Below are positions 30,325 through 41,699 of a stretch of 64,000 nt of DNA, in pieces (the first letter of the stretch is position 1; each line of letters begins with the position of its first letter). A model generated the notes under the pieces. The model was not told where the DNA came from. It did no database searches and saw only the letters and a list, made by a program, of their open reading frames with translations. Source of the DNA: Medicago truncatula (Eukaryota; Streptophyta; Magnoliopsida; Fabales; Fabaceae); NCBI RefSeq assembly GCF_003473485.1, contig NC_053048.1:34964755-35028754 (forward strand). Reading direction: 5' to 3'. The position numbers and the translations under genes were made by a program.

Positions 30325-31190
30325 GAGTAAATAGTCAATTTTCTCCTGAAATTGTAGTTTTCGTCAATTACCCCTTGAAATTAACAAAACTTCAATTTTT
30401 CCATGAAATTGCATAACGGTAATCAATTTACCCCCTTAGCCAAATTTTTCTGTTAACTGTTTACGGTTATGATCAAATACCCCCCCTGAAATTTTGCACT
30501 TATGTGCGAAATGCCCCATAAACTTGAATTTTTTTTTTTTTTATCCTTGACTCAAAAGATATTAAAGGCAAACAATTGACAATTATTGATCATATAAATC
30601 TTTATGGAATGTATGTTTATGCAGCTATTGGTCATATAAATCTTTATGGAAGATATGTTACTCTCATGTGTTTTAAATATATACATATATAGAAGATTTT
30701 TTTTTACACAAGTTGGTAATTATGTTAGAGTATGCGGTCATAAAGTACACAAGTCTTTGATAATTGTGTGTCCATAAAGAAAATTCATAGGTTAATATCT
30801 GCAGAAGGAAGAAGAAACAAGACTTAGGTTTGTGAATTTGCAACTTAATTAATGATATAATTTTTATAATGCATGAAATGCCATATCTATTAGCTGCAAC
30901 ATGTTAAATAGATTATGTCATAGACCTTCTGCATGAAGCCGGTATATCACATTGTGCTACAAAGTTATGTGATAGATATCAATTTTCTGCTGCTATGACA
31001 TTCTTATCTTGGTTTATTTCAACAGCTTGATATCTTTTTAATGTTTGGTTTTTAGTTTTACCTTCTTTGTAAAAAATTTATCTTGCTTCTTTTTAATAAA
31101 TATGAAATATGAATGAAAAGGCTGCACATGACAAAAGCATGATTTCTTTGGCATATATTCCATAAAGAACTAAAGGGGGGTAATTGAAGT
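30325..31190. mobile_element. MULE, GAGTAAATAG family, one end deleted
   Basis: Begins with the family terminal repeat and carries the family's interior sequence in opposite orientation to the next copy. Its right end is truncated: only a GGGGGGTAATTGAAGT stub near 31176 remains. No transposase is encoded. With the copy at 31193-32329 it forms a large inverted repeat. Confidence 0.75.
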
Positions 31191-31192
31191 AT

Positions 31193-32329
31193 AGTAAATA
31201 GTCAATTTCCCCCCTGAAATTGTAAGTTTCGTCAATTACCCCCCTAAAATTAACAAAACTTCAATTACCCCCTGAAATTGAATAATGTTAATCAATTTAC
31301 CCCTCCGTCAAATTTTTCTGTTAACTGTTTACGGTTATGATCAAATACCCCCCTGAAATTTTGCACTTATGTGCAAAATGCCCCCTAAACTTAAAAATTT
31401 AGATTTTTTTTCTTACCAAAAATCATACATTTAGTTCTTCAAGTAGTATATTGTACCTATTGTCATAAAAATTCTATTCACAAGAAAATGAATGAATATA
31501 TGCCAAAGAAATCATGGTTTTGTCATGTGCAGTCTTTTCATTCATATTTCATATTTATCAACAAGGAGCAAGATAAATTTTTTACAAAGAAAGTAAAACT
31601 AAAAACCAAACATTAAAAAGATATCAAGCTGTTGAAATAAATCAAGGCAAAAATGTCATAATAGCAGAAAATTGATATCTATCACATAACTTTGTAGTAC
31701 AATCTAATCTATCGGCTTCATGCAGAAGGTCTATGACGTAATCTATTTAACATGATGCAGCTAATATATATGGTATTTCCTGCATTATAAAAATTATATC
31801 ATTAATTAAGTTGCAAATTCACAAACTTAAGTCTTGTTTCTTCTTCCTTCTGCAGATATTAACCTATGAATTTTCTTTATGGACACACAATTATCAAAGA
31901 CTTGTGTACTTTATGACTGCATACTCTAACATAATTACCAACTTGTGTAAAAAAAAAGGTCTTTTATATATGTATATATTTAAAACACATGAGAGTAACA
32001 TACATTCCATAAAGATTTATATGACCAATAGCTGCATAAACATACATTCCACAAAGATTTATATGATCAATAATTGTTAATTGTTTGCTTTTAATATCTT
32101 TTGAGTCAAGAATAAAAAAAATATAAATTTTCAAGTGGACATTTTGCACATAAGTGCAAAATTTCAGGGGGATATTTGATCATAACAGTAAACAGTTAAC
32201 AGAAAAATTTGACGGAAGGGGTAAATTGATTAACGTTATGCAATTTCAGAGGGTAATTAAAATTTTGTTAATTTTAAGGGGATAATTGACGAAATCTATA
32301 ATTTTAAGGAGGAAATTAACTATTTACTC
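31193..32329. mobile_element. MULE, GAGTAAATAG family, complete, ~1.14 kb
   Basis: Both terminal repeats are present (about 31193-31410 and 32115-32329, inverted). The interior is non-coding and includes direct copies of a CATAAAGATTTATATGA(C/T)CAATA unit near 32013-32075. It is the mirror image of the preceding copy, and a third copy with a clean 10-bp target duplication is at 48396-49542. A target duplication for this pair could not be defined. Confidence 0.8.
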
Positions 32330-32667
32330 AATTTATAGGAAAGTCTCACCATTTTGAATCTTTTGTGGTGGGAGTCAGGGATACATAGAAGCAAAAGGGG
32401 TTAGGTGATAGACTTTTTGTATCTCTCTATGAGGGTAGGTAGGAACAAGAACTCCGAATAATTTTCTTATAATTTATTTTCAATTCTGGTTATATATATG
32501 TGATTTCAAAATGTTGTGTGAAACTTTGCTATTTATTGTAACCCATCTTTCCGTGAATAATTTGGTAGACCATTGAGGTGTGTATTACTTTACGGAAATT
32601 CTTATTATAGCAAAACTTTGCATTCCAAAGATTTCCCGAAAGACATGCCAAAATAATGTATATCCAC

Positions 32668-34285
32668 CTAATCAGATGATTTAACTTGAACTCGAAGAGA
32701 TTGAATCATCTTTAGAGTTATTCCAAATTGCTCCTTCATATTCATGTCTTCTGGCTTTAGCCCATCAGCAAGTGTCCATTCAAAATTGCGTAGAAGAGAT
32801 GCTACAATCAAATGCATAGTTCTATGAGCTAATGGCAACCCTGGACAAATTCTTTTGCCTGCTCCAAACGGTATAAGCTCAAAATTGCTACCCATATACT
32901 TAATGTCACACTCCAAAAATCTTTCAGGCATAAACATATCTGGATTTTTCCAAATGGTTGGATCTCTTCCCATGGCCCACACATTGACTAATATTTGTGC
33001 ATGTTTTTGCACAATGAAGCCTAATATGCTCACAGTTTCCTCACATTTATGGGGCAGCAATAATGGAGCTGGTGGGTGCAACCGAAGGGTTTCCTTCACA
33101 ACTGCTTGTAAGTAAGGTAACTTGGAAATATTTGATTCTTCAACAGTTTCATCTTTTCCAATTGCTTGACATAACTCCTTTCTTACTTTTGTTAATTTGT
33201 CAGGGTTACGTAATAGCTCCGCCATAATCCATTCAATCGTGCTTGATGTTGTGTCAATACCAGCAACAAACAAATCCTAAGAAAAACATCATTTCCAAGT
33301 TCAATTAAATTTAACTTATGGTAACAAAAGAGGAATTCAAGAAAATTAAACTATGCAATGAAAAAGCAACACTAACCAGAAAAAGATGCACCATCTCATT
33401 GCGGCTCAATTCATAAGTGCTTTCTCCAATAATATTGTTGCTATTAAGAAGTGAATCCAACACATCATTGAACACCTCAAAATCACCATTGGAAGCTCTT
33501 GAACAAATTCTTTCTTCAATAATTCCATTAAAAATATCACACAACTTTTTTATACAATTGGTCATCTTTGCATGCACACCTTGTGGATCAAAAGGACGAA
33601 GAATTGGAAAGAAATCTGAAATATTAGGCCTACCAGCTGCTTCCATGTAACTCCAAATAATGTTCTCAAACTCTTGAGACTTTTTATCAGGTTTGGAATC
33701 AGCCAAATCAATAGAGAACAAAGTGTTTGAAATTGAATTAAGAACAGTGTTAAAAACAGCCTCACCAATATCAAAAACCTCACCTTTGTTGCTTTTTTCA
33801 TTCACATAATCCAATAATTCTTGCAACTTTTGTTGGCGAAGGTTTTTTGTTGAGTCAAGCATTTTTTTAGAAAATACATTTGTGGCACAACTTTTCCTTA
33901 GTTTCTTCCATAAAGCTAATGTTGGAAGCCACCCAATTGAGAATTTGTCATGATCAACTGCACTAAGTGCATGTGGAACAGTTCTATTAGAGAAGATTTG
34001 GGAATTTTCATGTAAGGCTTGTTTGGCTACTTGTGGAGATGAAATTACTATGGTTGTTATTGTTCCTAGTTTTAGTGTCATGATTGGTCCATAGTTTTGT
34101 GAGAGTTTTGTGAGTGCCTTATGTGGGTTTTTGCCAAGTTCTAAGATGTTTCCTATGATGGGAAGTGGGTATGGCCCTGGTGGAAGTTTAGTAGAATTTT
34201 GGGTTTGGATTAATTTTCTAAGAATGAAGATGAGAATGGTTGTACACAAAGAGGTAATCACTAGTAGAAGTGTTTGGTACTCCAT
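32668..34285 (-). CDS. Cytochrome P450, CYP76-like, gene 2
   Basis: Exon 1 is 34285-33377 and exon 2 is 33276-32668, with an intron of only 100 bp; 505 residues. It has the anchor, hinge KLPPGPYPLPIIGN, I-helix AGIDTTS, ExxR in KETLRLHP, FMPERF, and haem loop FGAGKRICPG with Cys at about 447. No stops or frameshifts are seen, so it is probably functional. The start MEYQTLLLV matches its neighbours. A TATA-rich stretch lies near 34312-34328 (plus coordinates). It has the shortest intron of the array, which may be nearest the ancestral state. Substrate unknown. Confidence 0.92.
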
Positions 34286-34776
34286 GGCTTATTGTTTTTG
34301 GCTTTTCTTTTACATGTATATATTTATAAGAAAAAAAGAGCACTGATAGGGTGTGATATGAGGATAGATACGGTTCCAGTAGTTATAGTGCTAAGGAGAT
34401 TGGAAGGAGTATGGGTTGTATGATTGGAATAAACAATGGAATAATGATCTTCAACTACTGAAACACAGTCTCATCATTAGATAAAAGATGATTTGAACAA
34501 GTGTTTATACGTAAAGGTAATGGTCATCTTAAAATCCAGTTTTATGAGTTGTGTTAAACTCAAAACACAAATTTCAAATTCTTCAAGATCCACATGTTAG
34601 GTCACCTAGCATATATATTTAAGCAGCAAAGCAGTAGTCTTGCGTGTGAGGTCGACAAAGAAGATAGAAGAAGAGTCACACATATCAACTTAAATATGTG
34701 TTTTTGTTATTGTTTGTGCCATAGGAATGAGAGGTTGGTGAAGCGACAACACATTGCCCTTTAACAATAAATTTAA
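34286..34776. other. Promoter and upstream region of P450 gene 2
   Basis: TATA-like sequence just upstream of the start codon, then AT-rich DNA up to the target duplication of the next MULE (34768-34776). No other gene seen. Confidence 0.4.
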
Positions 34777-35220
34777 GGCTAATTTTTTTTTTCTCTAACT
34801 ATTTAATTGGTATTAGATTGGTCCTCTAACTAAAAATTGATTTATTTCAGTTCTCTAAGTTTCTCACCGTTACTATATTTAGTCATTTCTGTTAGTTTTA
34901 TTCAAATAAACGTTAGGGTTTGTGTTATGTGGGTCCTCTAACTTTATTTATTAGTATCATTTTGGTCATATGACTAGTTAAGGTATTATGATTAAATAGT
35001 GACTGATATTATTAATAACTTTTATGGTTCATATGTATCTGTGAAACAGGAGGTCAAGTACCCACATAACACAAACTCTAACGTTTATTTGAATAAAATT
35101 AACAGAAATGACTAAATGTAGTAACGGTGAGAAACTTAGAGAATCGAAATAAATCAATTTTTAATTAGAGGGTAAATCTGATACCAATTAAATAGTTAGA
35201 TGATCAAATGTAATTAAGTC
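34777..35220. mobile_element. Short MULE of the GGCTAAATT family, 444 bp
   Basis: Long inverted ends closely match the copy at 23070. It is flanked by a perfect 9-bp duplication, TAAATTTAA, at 34768-34776 and 35221-35229. No coding capacity. Confidence 0.9.
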
Positions 35221-35229
35221 TAAATTTAA

Positions 35230-36297
35230 TATGAGAAGCATATAGAAGTCCTTGCATTTTAATCATGTTGTCTTTTTGTAGGTATGTTATGTCTAGCGGT
35301 GAGAAAGATATAATAAAGAAATATAAAGACATTTAAATTTAATTGGTCAGTTTGAAATAAAATTGATTTGACTGGAAGATTTTGTTTCATCTCTTGATTT
35401 TGATCTTCAGAGATTTTTTAGTCATATTTCATTGCCATAAGCTTTTTACTTAGAAATCGGAGAGTCTATTTTGTCTAAAGTCTAAATTCTTCTTCATAGA
35501 GTTCTGGGGCTGCTTGTAATAAGTAGATTTTTCCAGTTTTTTTAGCTCATTTTTGAACAAATGGATAGACGACACATATCAAATAATGTTATTTTTTATT
35601 TTTAATATAAAGCACTATCTTTTTAATTTTTTTAATTTTAGTCATACATATATCAAATGCCTCGATCTGTCGATGGGTTGCTACCCAAGGTGTTGCCAAA
35701 AGGTCACCGCTTGTGAGGCAGGGGGTTTTGTTTGAAACTCAATCGTGGGGTAAGTTTCATAATCAAAAAGTGAGACAACATAAAAATAATGAAATTTTTG
35801 CAGTATATGGTTCACAATTGAATACTTCATCCGGTCCTATTTATGAAAAAAATTGAAATTTTAGATTCATTTTGTTTAGAATATAGATCAAATATACTAT
35901 TTATGCAATGAATCAAAAAAGTCAAATGTTTTTTATAAATAGAATCGGAAAGAGTATCGATGAAGGTGGCACGATTAAGACATTCTCGGAGTTGGAGGCA
36001 GGTTGAAAACATGTGTTACTATTTTATAATTAAATATAAAAACATAAATGAAAATAGAATTTACTTTGAGAAAATATTTTTTATTTTTATATCTTAAAAT
36101 TTATGTTAGTTTTATTGATCAACAATGAGAAAATATATTATTTAAGTGAACAATTGTCTTGGTATACTTTTAAAGGATGAAAATACCAAAAAGTTATTTT
36201 CATTATTTACAAGGGTGGATCATCCCTAACTATGATTTTACTCTTTTTTGTTTATTTGAAGGGAACTATCATTTTACCTTCTCTATGTATAAAAAAA
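35230..36297. other. Intergenic DNA with duplicated blocks and a small MITE
   Basis: About 35335-35550 resembles 41690-41910 (GGTCAGTTTGAAAT and GCTGCTTGTAATAAGTA motifs in the same order), and 35687-35800 resembles 29885-29995. A 130-bp Stowaway-like foldback (35825-35954) begins CTTCATCCGGTCCTATTTAT, ends ATAAATAGAATCGGAAAGAG, and has TA on both sides. No gene seen. Confidence 0.5.
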
Positions 36298-36330
36298 ATG
36301 CTAACAAGTATCGTCAACGCAATTAACGTA

Positions 36331-36634
36331 CTTCCTCCGGTCTCGAATGTAAGAAACAAAACAAAAAAATTGTTGATCTCAAATGTAAGCAAAAGTATAC
36401 AAAAGTTATTCTATTAAATATTACTATTCCAATTTTAACCTCATTTATTTTATCCAATTTGTTTCACATTCCCATGTTTAACGCATTCCAAAGATTTTTC
36501 ATTGGTGGAATTCAAAAGTCATGTTTCCAAGACAAGGGCATAACAGGAAAAATGGTATTTTTTACAATGACTCAATCCACTTTCTTAATATTTGTGATAT
36601 TTTTTTTATTTCTTACATTCAAGACCGGAGGGAG
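36331..36634. mobile_element. 304-bp Stowaway-like MITE, copy 1
   Basis: The ends CTTCCTCCGGTCTCGAATGT and ACATTCAAGACCGGAGGGAG are inverted repeats flanked by TA at 36329-36330 and 36635-36636. A copy of identical length, with few differences by eye, is at 39857-40160. It sits within an older MITE whose ends resemble the element at 60979 (TGCTAACAAGT near 36299 and ACACTTGTTAGCA near 36770). Confidence 0.85.
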
Positions 36635-36784
36635 TATTTGTTAAAAAGTTTAAAGAATAAATTTTGTTTTAGAAATGATGCATTTAATGTATTGAAATTT
36701 TAAAAAGTAATTTTTTTAAAAAAAACTTATCAATTATTTTTATTTTGAATCCTTAACAATATCTTAATGACACTTGTTAGCAAG

Positions 36785-37181
36785 ACCCATAAATAAATAA
36801 ATAAAACTAGTATATTATTATCTATTTTTAAAATAAAAAACATAAGCAGCCTACAGAGCTATTGGATCAACGTGCTTTTCGATATGAGTTTGAATATAAT
36901 GCATGTATGACGACCACATAGGTTCTAATTCATCGTTACTGAATGACTGCCTGTACCATCATTGTTTATTAAGAAATGGTAGTGACTATGGTTTTAAATT
37001 GCAGTATCTAACTTCTATAAAGGAAATGCAGTCTATTAACAATTTTAGAGGTCTTTGACAATGACACCTCAACCAAAACAAAATTAACCTAAAGAAAAAT
37101 AAAGGGATACAGAGACCAAGGGTATTAGACATAACCTAGATATAACCTAAACGGGATATATCGTGGAAAATCATACCAAGT
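36785..37181. other. Intergenic DNA, no gene seen
   Basis: About 36950-37070 shares motifs with 43130-43215 (TTTAAATTGCAGTAT, then AGGTCTT), another sign of duplicated P450 flanks. No coding sequence. Confidence 0.4.
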
Positions 37182-38651
37182 TGTTGGGTCAATAAGGGGA
37201 GTCAGGAGGACCGTCCACATCGAGGCCCGAACAACCACACTTGCAAGAGAGACGCCACACTCTTACCCAAAATCTTAAGGCAATGGGTTTATGGGGTTCT
37301 CTTACTTATAAGGTGTTCACTCCCTCTCAAGTGTGAGTCCATCTATTCATCATGCTCCTCCTTTCAAGCGGAAGCCCTTGCTTGTAACGTCGTTGCTGGT
37401 TTCTCCAGCAAATGGACCGACACTGCTTGTACCGTCGTTGCTGCTTTCTGCGCAATGGACCGACTGCCTCGGTCGTACCCTTCGTCGAATCAGGCTCTGA
37501 TACCAGTGTTGGTTCATTGAAGGGATCGTCCACATCGAGGCTAGAATAACCACACAAGCAAGAGAGACACCACACTCTTACCCCAAAACCTTAAGGCTCT
37601 GTTTGGATTGATGGAACATAATGGAGCGGAGTGGAATGGAACGGAATGGAATGGAGCGGAATGGAATGGGATGGAGCAGAGAGTCCATTCCACTGTTTGG
37701 GTATTTTATGATGGAGCGGAATGCATTTTCCATTCCATTGTTTGGAAAGTTGACGGAATGGAATAAATTATAACTTTTTATTCCATTTTTACCCTTGCTT
37801 AAAATATAATCTTCTATTAAATTTTGTTGTTTCTAATATGTTGAATATTTAAAATGTATATCAAATATTACTGCAATATTTTATCATCTAAATTGTACTT
37901 TATAAAACATTTTTTTCATCTAAATTGTTTTACTGTACTATATATTAAACTGAATTTCATAATATGATCACATATTTTTAGAAAATAAACATTTTTATTT
38001 ATTTTTTTGAATAAAAGAACGAAAATTAGTTCTGATATAAATTTTATACCTTTTCAATAAGTAGAACTAAAAAAAAAAAAAAAGATTTCTCTAAATCGAA
38101 AGGTTTATTTTAGTTTGATAATGGAAGCCATATAAAAATAATTTAATATATTCTAATCAACGTTAGTGTTTAATTTTTTTTTTTTTTTTGAATTGTACGT
38201 GTTCCTAGTGAAAGCAAATTAAAAGATAGCCACGCATAAGGTACGTTGAAGAACCGAAGATGAACAAAGTTGTAAAGCTGAAGAAGAAGAAATTTAATGA
38301 AGAGGTTGTATTTGTAATTTAATCATTCAATAAATAAAGTTATTAGTGGTTCCATTCCATTCCACCCAAATTGGAGGGTAGCCAAAATGTAAGTAAGTAA
38401 TGGAATATGATGGAATGAATGCCATTGGGTTCCATTCCATTCCATCCTTTTAATGACAATCCAAACAATGGAACAGTAATTTATTCCATCCCATTCCATC
38501 TCAAACCACCAATCCAAACATAGCCTAAGGCAATGGGTTTATGGGTCCTCTTACTTATAAGGTGTTCAGCTTTTACTTTTCTATCCGATGTGAGACATAT
38601 AACTCACACTTGCACACAACACAAGTAAACCAACCCTAATTTATACTAACA
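37182..38651 (-). mobile_element. TRIM-like or deleted Copia LTR element
   Basis: Two LTR-like direct copies (37182-37319 and 37507-38568, the second interrupted by a MITE) flank only about 187 bp. Read on the minus strand, the first LTR ends in AACA and is followed, after one base, by TGGTATCAGAGC (37494-37505), the initiator tRNA-Met primer site. A purine run, GAGAGGGAG, precedes the second LTR as a polypurine tract. No gag-pol is present, so this is a TRIM or an internally deleted Copia element. The right copy extends to CTAACA at 38651. No target duplication was found. Confidence 0.65.
37595..38525. mobile_element. PIF/Harbinger-type MITE, 931 bp, with empty-site control
   Basis: The ends GGCTCTGTTTGGATTG and CAATCCAAACATAGCC are inverted repeats flanked by TAA (37592-37594, 38526-38528). 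The other LTR copy at 37274-37290 shows the uninterrupted site CTTAAGGCAATGGG, which confirms both the boundaries and the TAA duplication. Subterminal regions are rich in GGAATGGAAT-type repeats. No transposase is seen. Confidence 0.9.
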
Positions 38652-39514
38652 AAAATCCACTTATCATGAGCGCAACCCATTGGCTTGTGATATGACATTG
38701 TGCTTCTCCTCAAGGTCCCATGTTGATTCTTTCCGGTGTCAATTTGGATAATCTAGTTTAACTTCTTAAAAAAAAAAATCCTAGAGAACTCATGTACGGG
38801 AGTGAAACCAAGTTACAAAAAATATGATAAGGGAACATTGCAAAGAACAAATAGGGTTTCAGTTTAGCGAATGGATCGACCACCAACACGATATAAAAAT
38901 CCATGTGCCAAACTCTCTGAACGCAACAACAAGCATAAAAGCTCTTTCAAGCATTAATACATCATGGTGGAGGTATACATGACGCCTTGAAGCATGCATA
39001 TCTTAACAACTCTGAAAGATCAGAGAAACAAAGATGTCAGACCACCAAACACATGTTTTAATCAGATGCGTAAGAACACAGATCGAGGGATGAGTCCAAT
39101 ACGTTAGTAACCAAATAGACATTTTGTGGTTAATAGAACCACCAACAGAGAAGATCCATCAAACACGAACAAGACCAACAAATCTGCAAAAAGAAATAAA
39201 AAAACCCAAAGACCAGCCAAAATAAGTGATGATCCGAGGACCTCCAACGATGGAACTTGCACGAAACCTCTAGTAGACACAAACATAATCCAAAACAAAC
39301 CAGCTCGAAACTAGCAGCTTTGGATCAACGAGCTATGATCCAGCACCAAAACTCAAACCTAGATCCGAGTTCCAAGATCTAGATTGAAATCAACAACCTC
39401 CTTGTTCCATACAAACGGCGGTGAAACTACAATAATTGTCTGCATTTTACCACAATATTATGTTTGTAGCGAAATTACAACTGATTCTGTAATTTCTCTA
39501 AGAGGTTGAAATAG
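38652..39514. other. Unassigned sequence, possibly a decayed retroelement
   Basis: About 38990-39420 is purine-rich and less AT-biased than its surroundings, with short open frames on both strands but no motif I recognise. No gene is called. Confidence 0.35.
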
Positions 39515-41690
39515 CTTGAACTCGAAGAGGTTGAACCCTCTTTAATGTTAACCCAAATTGCTCTTCTATATTCATGTCTTCTGGTTTTAATCCATCAACA
39601 AATGTCCATTCAAAATTGCGTAGAAGGGATGTCACAATTAAATGCACTACCCTATGAGCCAATGGCAATCATGGAAAAATTCTTTTGCCTGCCCCAAAGG
39701 GTATAAGTTCAAAATTATTACCCTTATAATTAATGTCACACTCCAAAAATCTTTGAGGTATGAATACATTTGGATTTGCCCAAACGGTTGGGTCTCTTCC
39801 CATGGCCTACACATTGACTAATATTTGTGCATTTTTCGACACATTGAAACCTAATACTCCCTCCGGTCTCAAATGTAAGAAACAAAACAAAAAAATTGTT
39901 GGTCTCAAATGTAAGCAAAAGTATACAAAAGTCATCCTATTAAATGTTACTATTCCAATTTTAACCTCATTTACTTTATCCAATTTGTTTCACATTCTCA
40001 TGTTTAACGCATTCCAAAGATTTTTCATTGGTGGAATTCAAAAGTCATGTTTCCAAGACAAGGGCATAACAGGAAAAATGATATTTTTTATAATGACTCA
40101 ATCCACTTTCTTAATATGTGTGATATTTTTTTTGTTTCTTACATTTAAGACCGGAGGGAGTATGTTCACAATTTCATCACTTTATTGGGTACCAAAAATG
40201 GAGCTGGTGGGTGCAACCGAAGAGTTTCCTTCACAACCGCTTGTAAAAAAGGCAACTTAAATGTATGTGATTCTTCAATTGTTTCATCTTTACCAATTGC
40301 TTCACATAACTCTTTTCTTGGTTTTTTTTAATGTGTTTGGGTTACATAGTAGCTCTGCCATAACCCACTCAATCGTCCTTGATGATGTGTCAATCCCGGC
40401 AACAAATAAATCATAACAAAACACCAATTCACAAATTCAATTAAATTTATCCCACGGTATTAGCAAAAGGTGAGGATTAAAGATTAAATGATGCAAATAA
40501 AATAAGACAGTGAAAAATATGAAATAAAGTTTATTGATTCAAATTGCATATCAACGAATATATCACTAAACCACTTGAGTTAGCTTGATGGTGTTGTCTT
40601 AAGATATAAGAGTGTGCTACTCCTCAAGATTTCAGGTTCGATTCTTTCCGGTGTTAAGGTTCAATTCTTCCTGGTGTCAATTTGGGTTGTCCAATTTACC
40701 TTCTTTAGAAGAAAAAGAAAAGAATATATCAGTAACTTTTTGTGAGTAAACCAATTTTTTTTTTTTGTATGCAACCAAAGTTACCTCTCAATTGTTTATT
40801 GATGTACCACCTTGTATTAACGACTTATTATCTAATAAAATAAATCGAATTTATTTTCCTTATTATTATTTTTTTGTACCTTTTAAAGAGGTCTCAATAA
40901 TCGGAGGTTAACCAAGAACCAAGTAAAGTCTACTAAATAATTGTTTTAATTAGAATTTAAATTCAATTTTACCAAACGATATTAAAAAAAAATGGCTTTG
41001 AGGTTAGATGTTGTATAACCCACTGATAGTGGAATGGAGAGATCATTCTCTCCTTAATAATAGATCATTGGAAATTGTAAATTGTAGGAACGAATATAAT
41101 TAATTGTAAATTGTATAATACAAAAAAAATTACTCTAATAATATGTCAAAATTAAACTCTTATAATTTTTGGAAAAAAAATTAATCAGTGGAAAAAATAG
41201 TAATTACTCATTGGAAAACCAACACTAACCAGAAACAGACATAACATTTTATTGCGACTCAATTGCGAAGTAGTTTCGCCAATATTGTTGTTATTGAGAA
41301 GTGAATCTAACCCATCATTGCAAACCTCATCAGCTTTGGAAGCTCTTGAACAAATTCTTTCTTCAATAATTCCATAAAAAATATCACATAACTTCTTCAT
41401 GTAACTGGTCATCTTTGCATGCACACCTTGTGGATCAAAGGGACGAAGAATTGGAAAGAAATCTGAAACATTAGGCTTACCAGCTTTTTCCATGATACCC
41501 CAAATAATGTTTTCAAACTCTTTAGACTTCATCATGTGTTAAATGAGCCAAATCAATAGAGAACAAAGTGTTTGAAATTGAATTAAAGAAAGTTGTAAAA
41601 ACAGCATCACCAATATCAAAAACTTCACCTTTGTAGCCTTTTTCTTTCACATAATCCAATTAATTCTTTTAACTTTTGATTGGTCGGTTT
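39515..41690 (-). pseudogene. CYP76-like P450 pseudogene
   Basis: Exon 2 remnant 40411-39515 and exon 1 remnant about 41690-41230 align along their length with the intact neighbours. Damage is extensive: the first ~150 residues (anchor, hinge) are missing; exon 1 has a small deletion and frameshift near 41533; the intron acceptor AG is changed to AT (near 40412); a 304-bp MITE is inserted in exon 2; and the haem loop reads R-I-F-P-stop where functional genes read R-I-C-P-G, so the iron-binding cysteine is lost. Cannot encode an active enzyme. Confidence 0.92.
39857..40160. mobile_element. 304-bp Stowaway-like MITE, copy 2, inside the P450 pseudogene
   Basis: The ends CTCCCTCCGGTCTCAAATGT and ACATTTAAGACCGGAGGGAG are flanked by TA at 39855-39856 and 40161-40162. 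Intact paralogues read CCTAATATGTTCACA at this site, which proves the insertion point and the TA duplication. Confidence 0.92.
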
Positions 41691-41699
41691 GAATTCAAA

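Noticed and set aside
39760-40260. 166-codon plus-strand frame over the P450 pseudogene
   Set aside because: It runs antisense to the pseudogene and through the inserted MITE, so it is a chance fusion.
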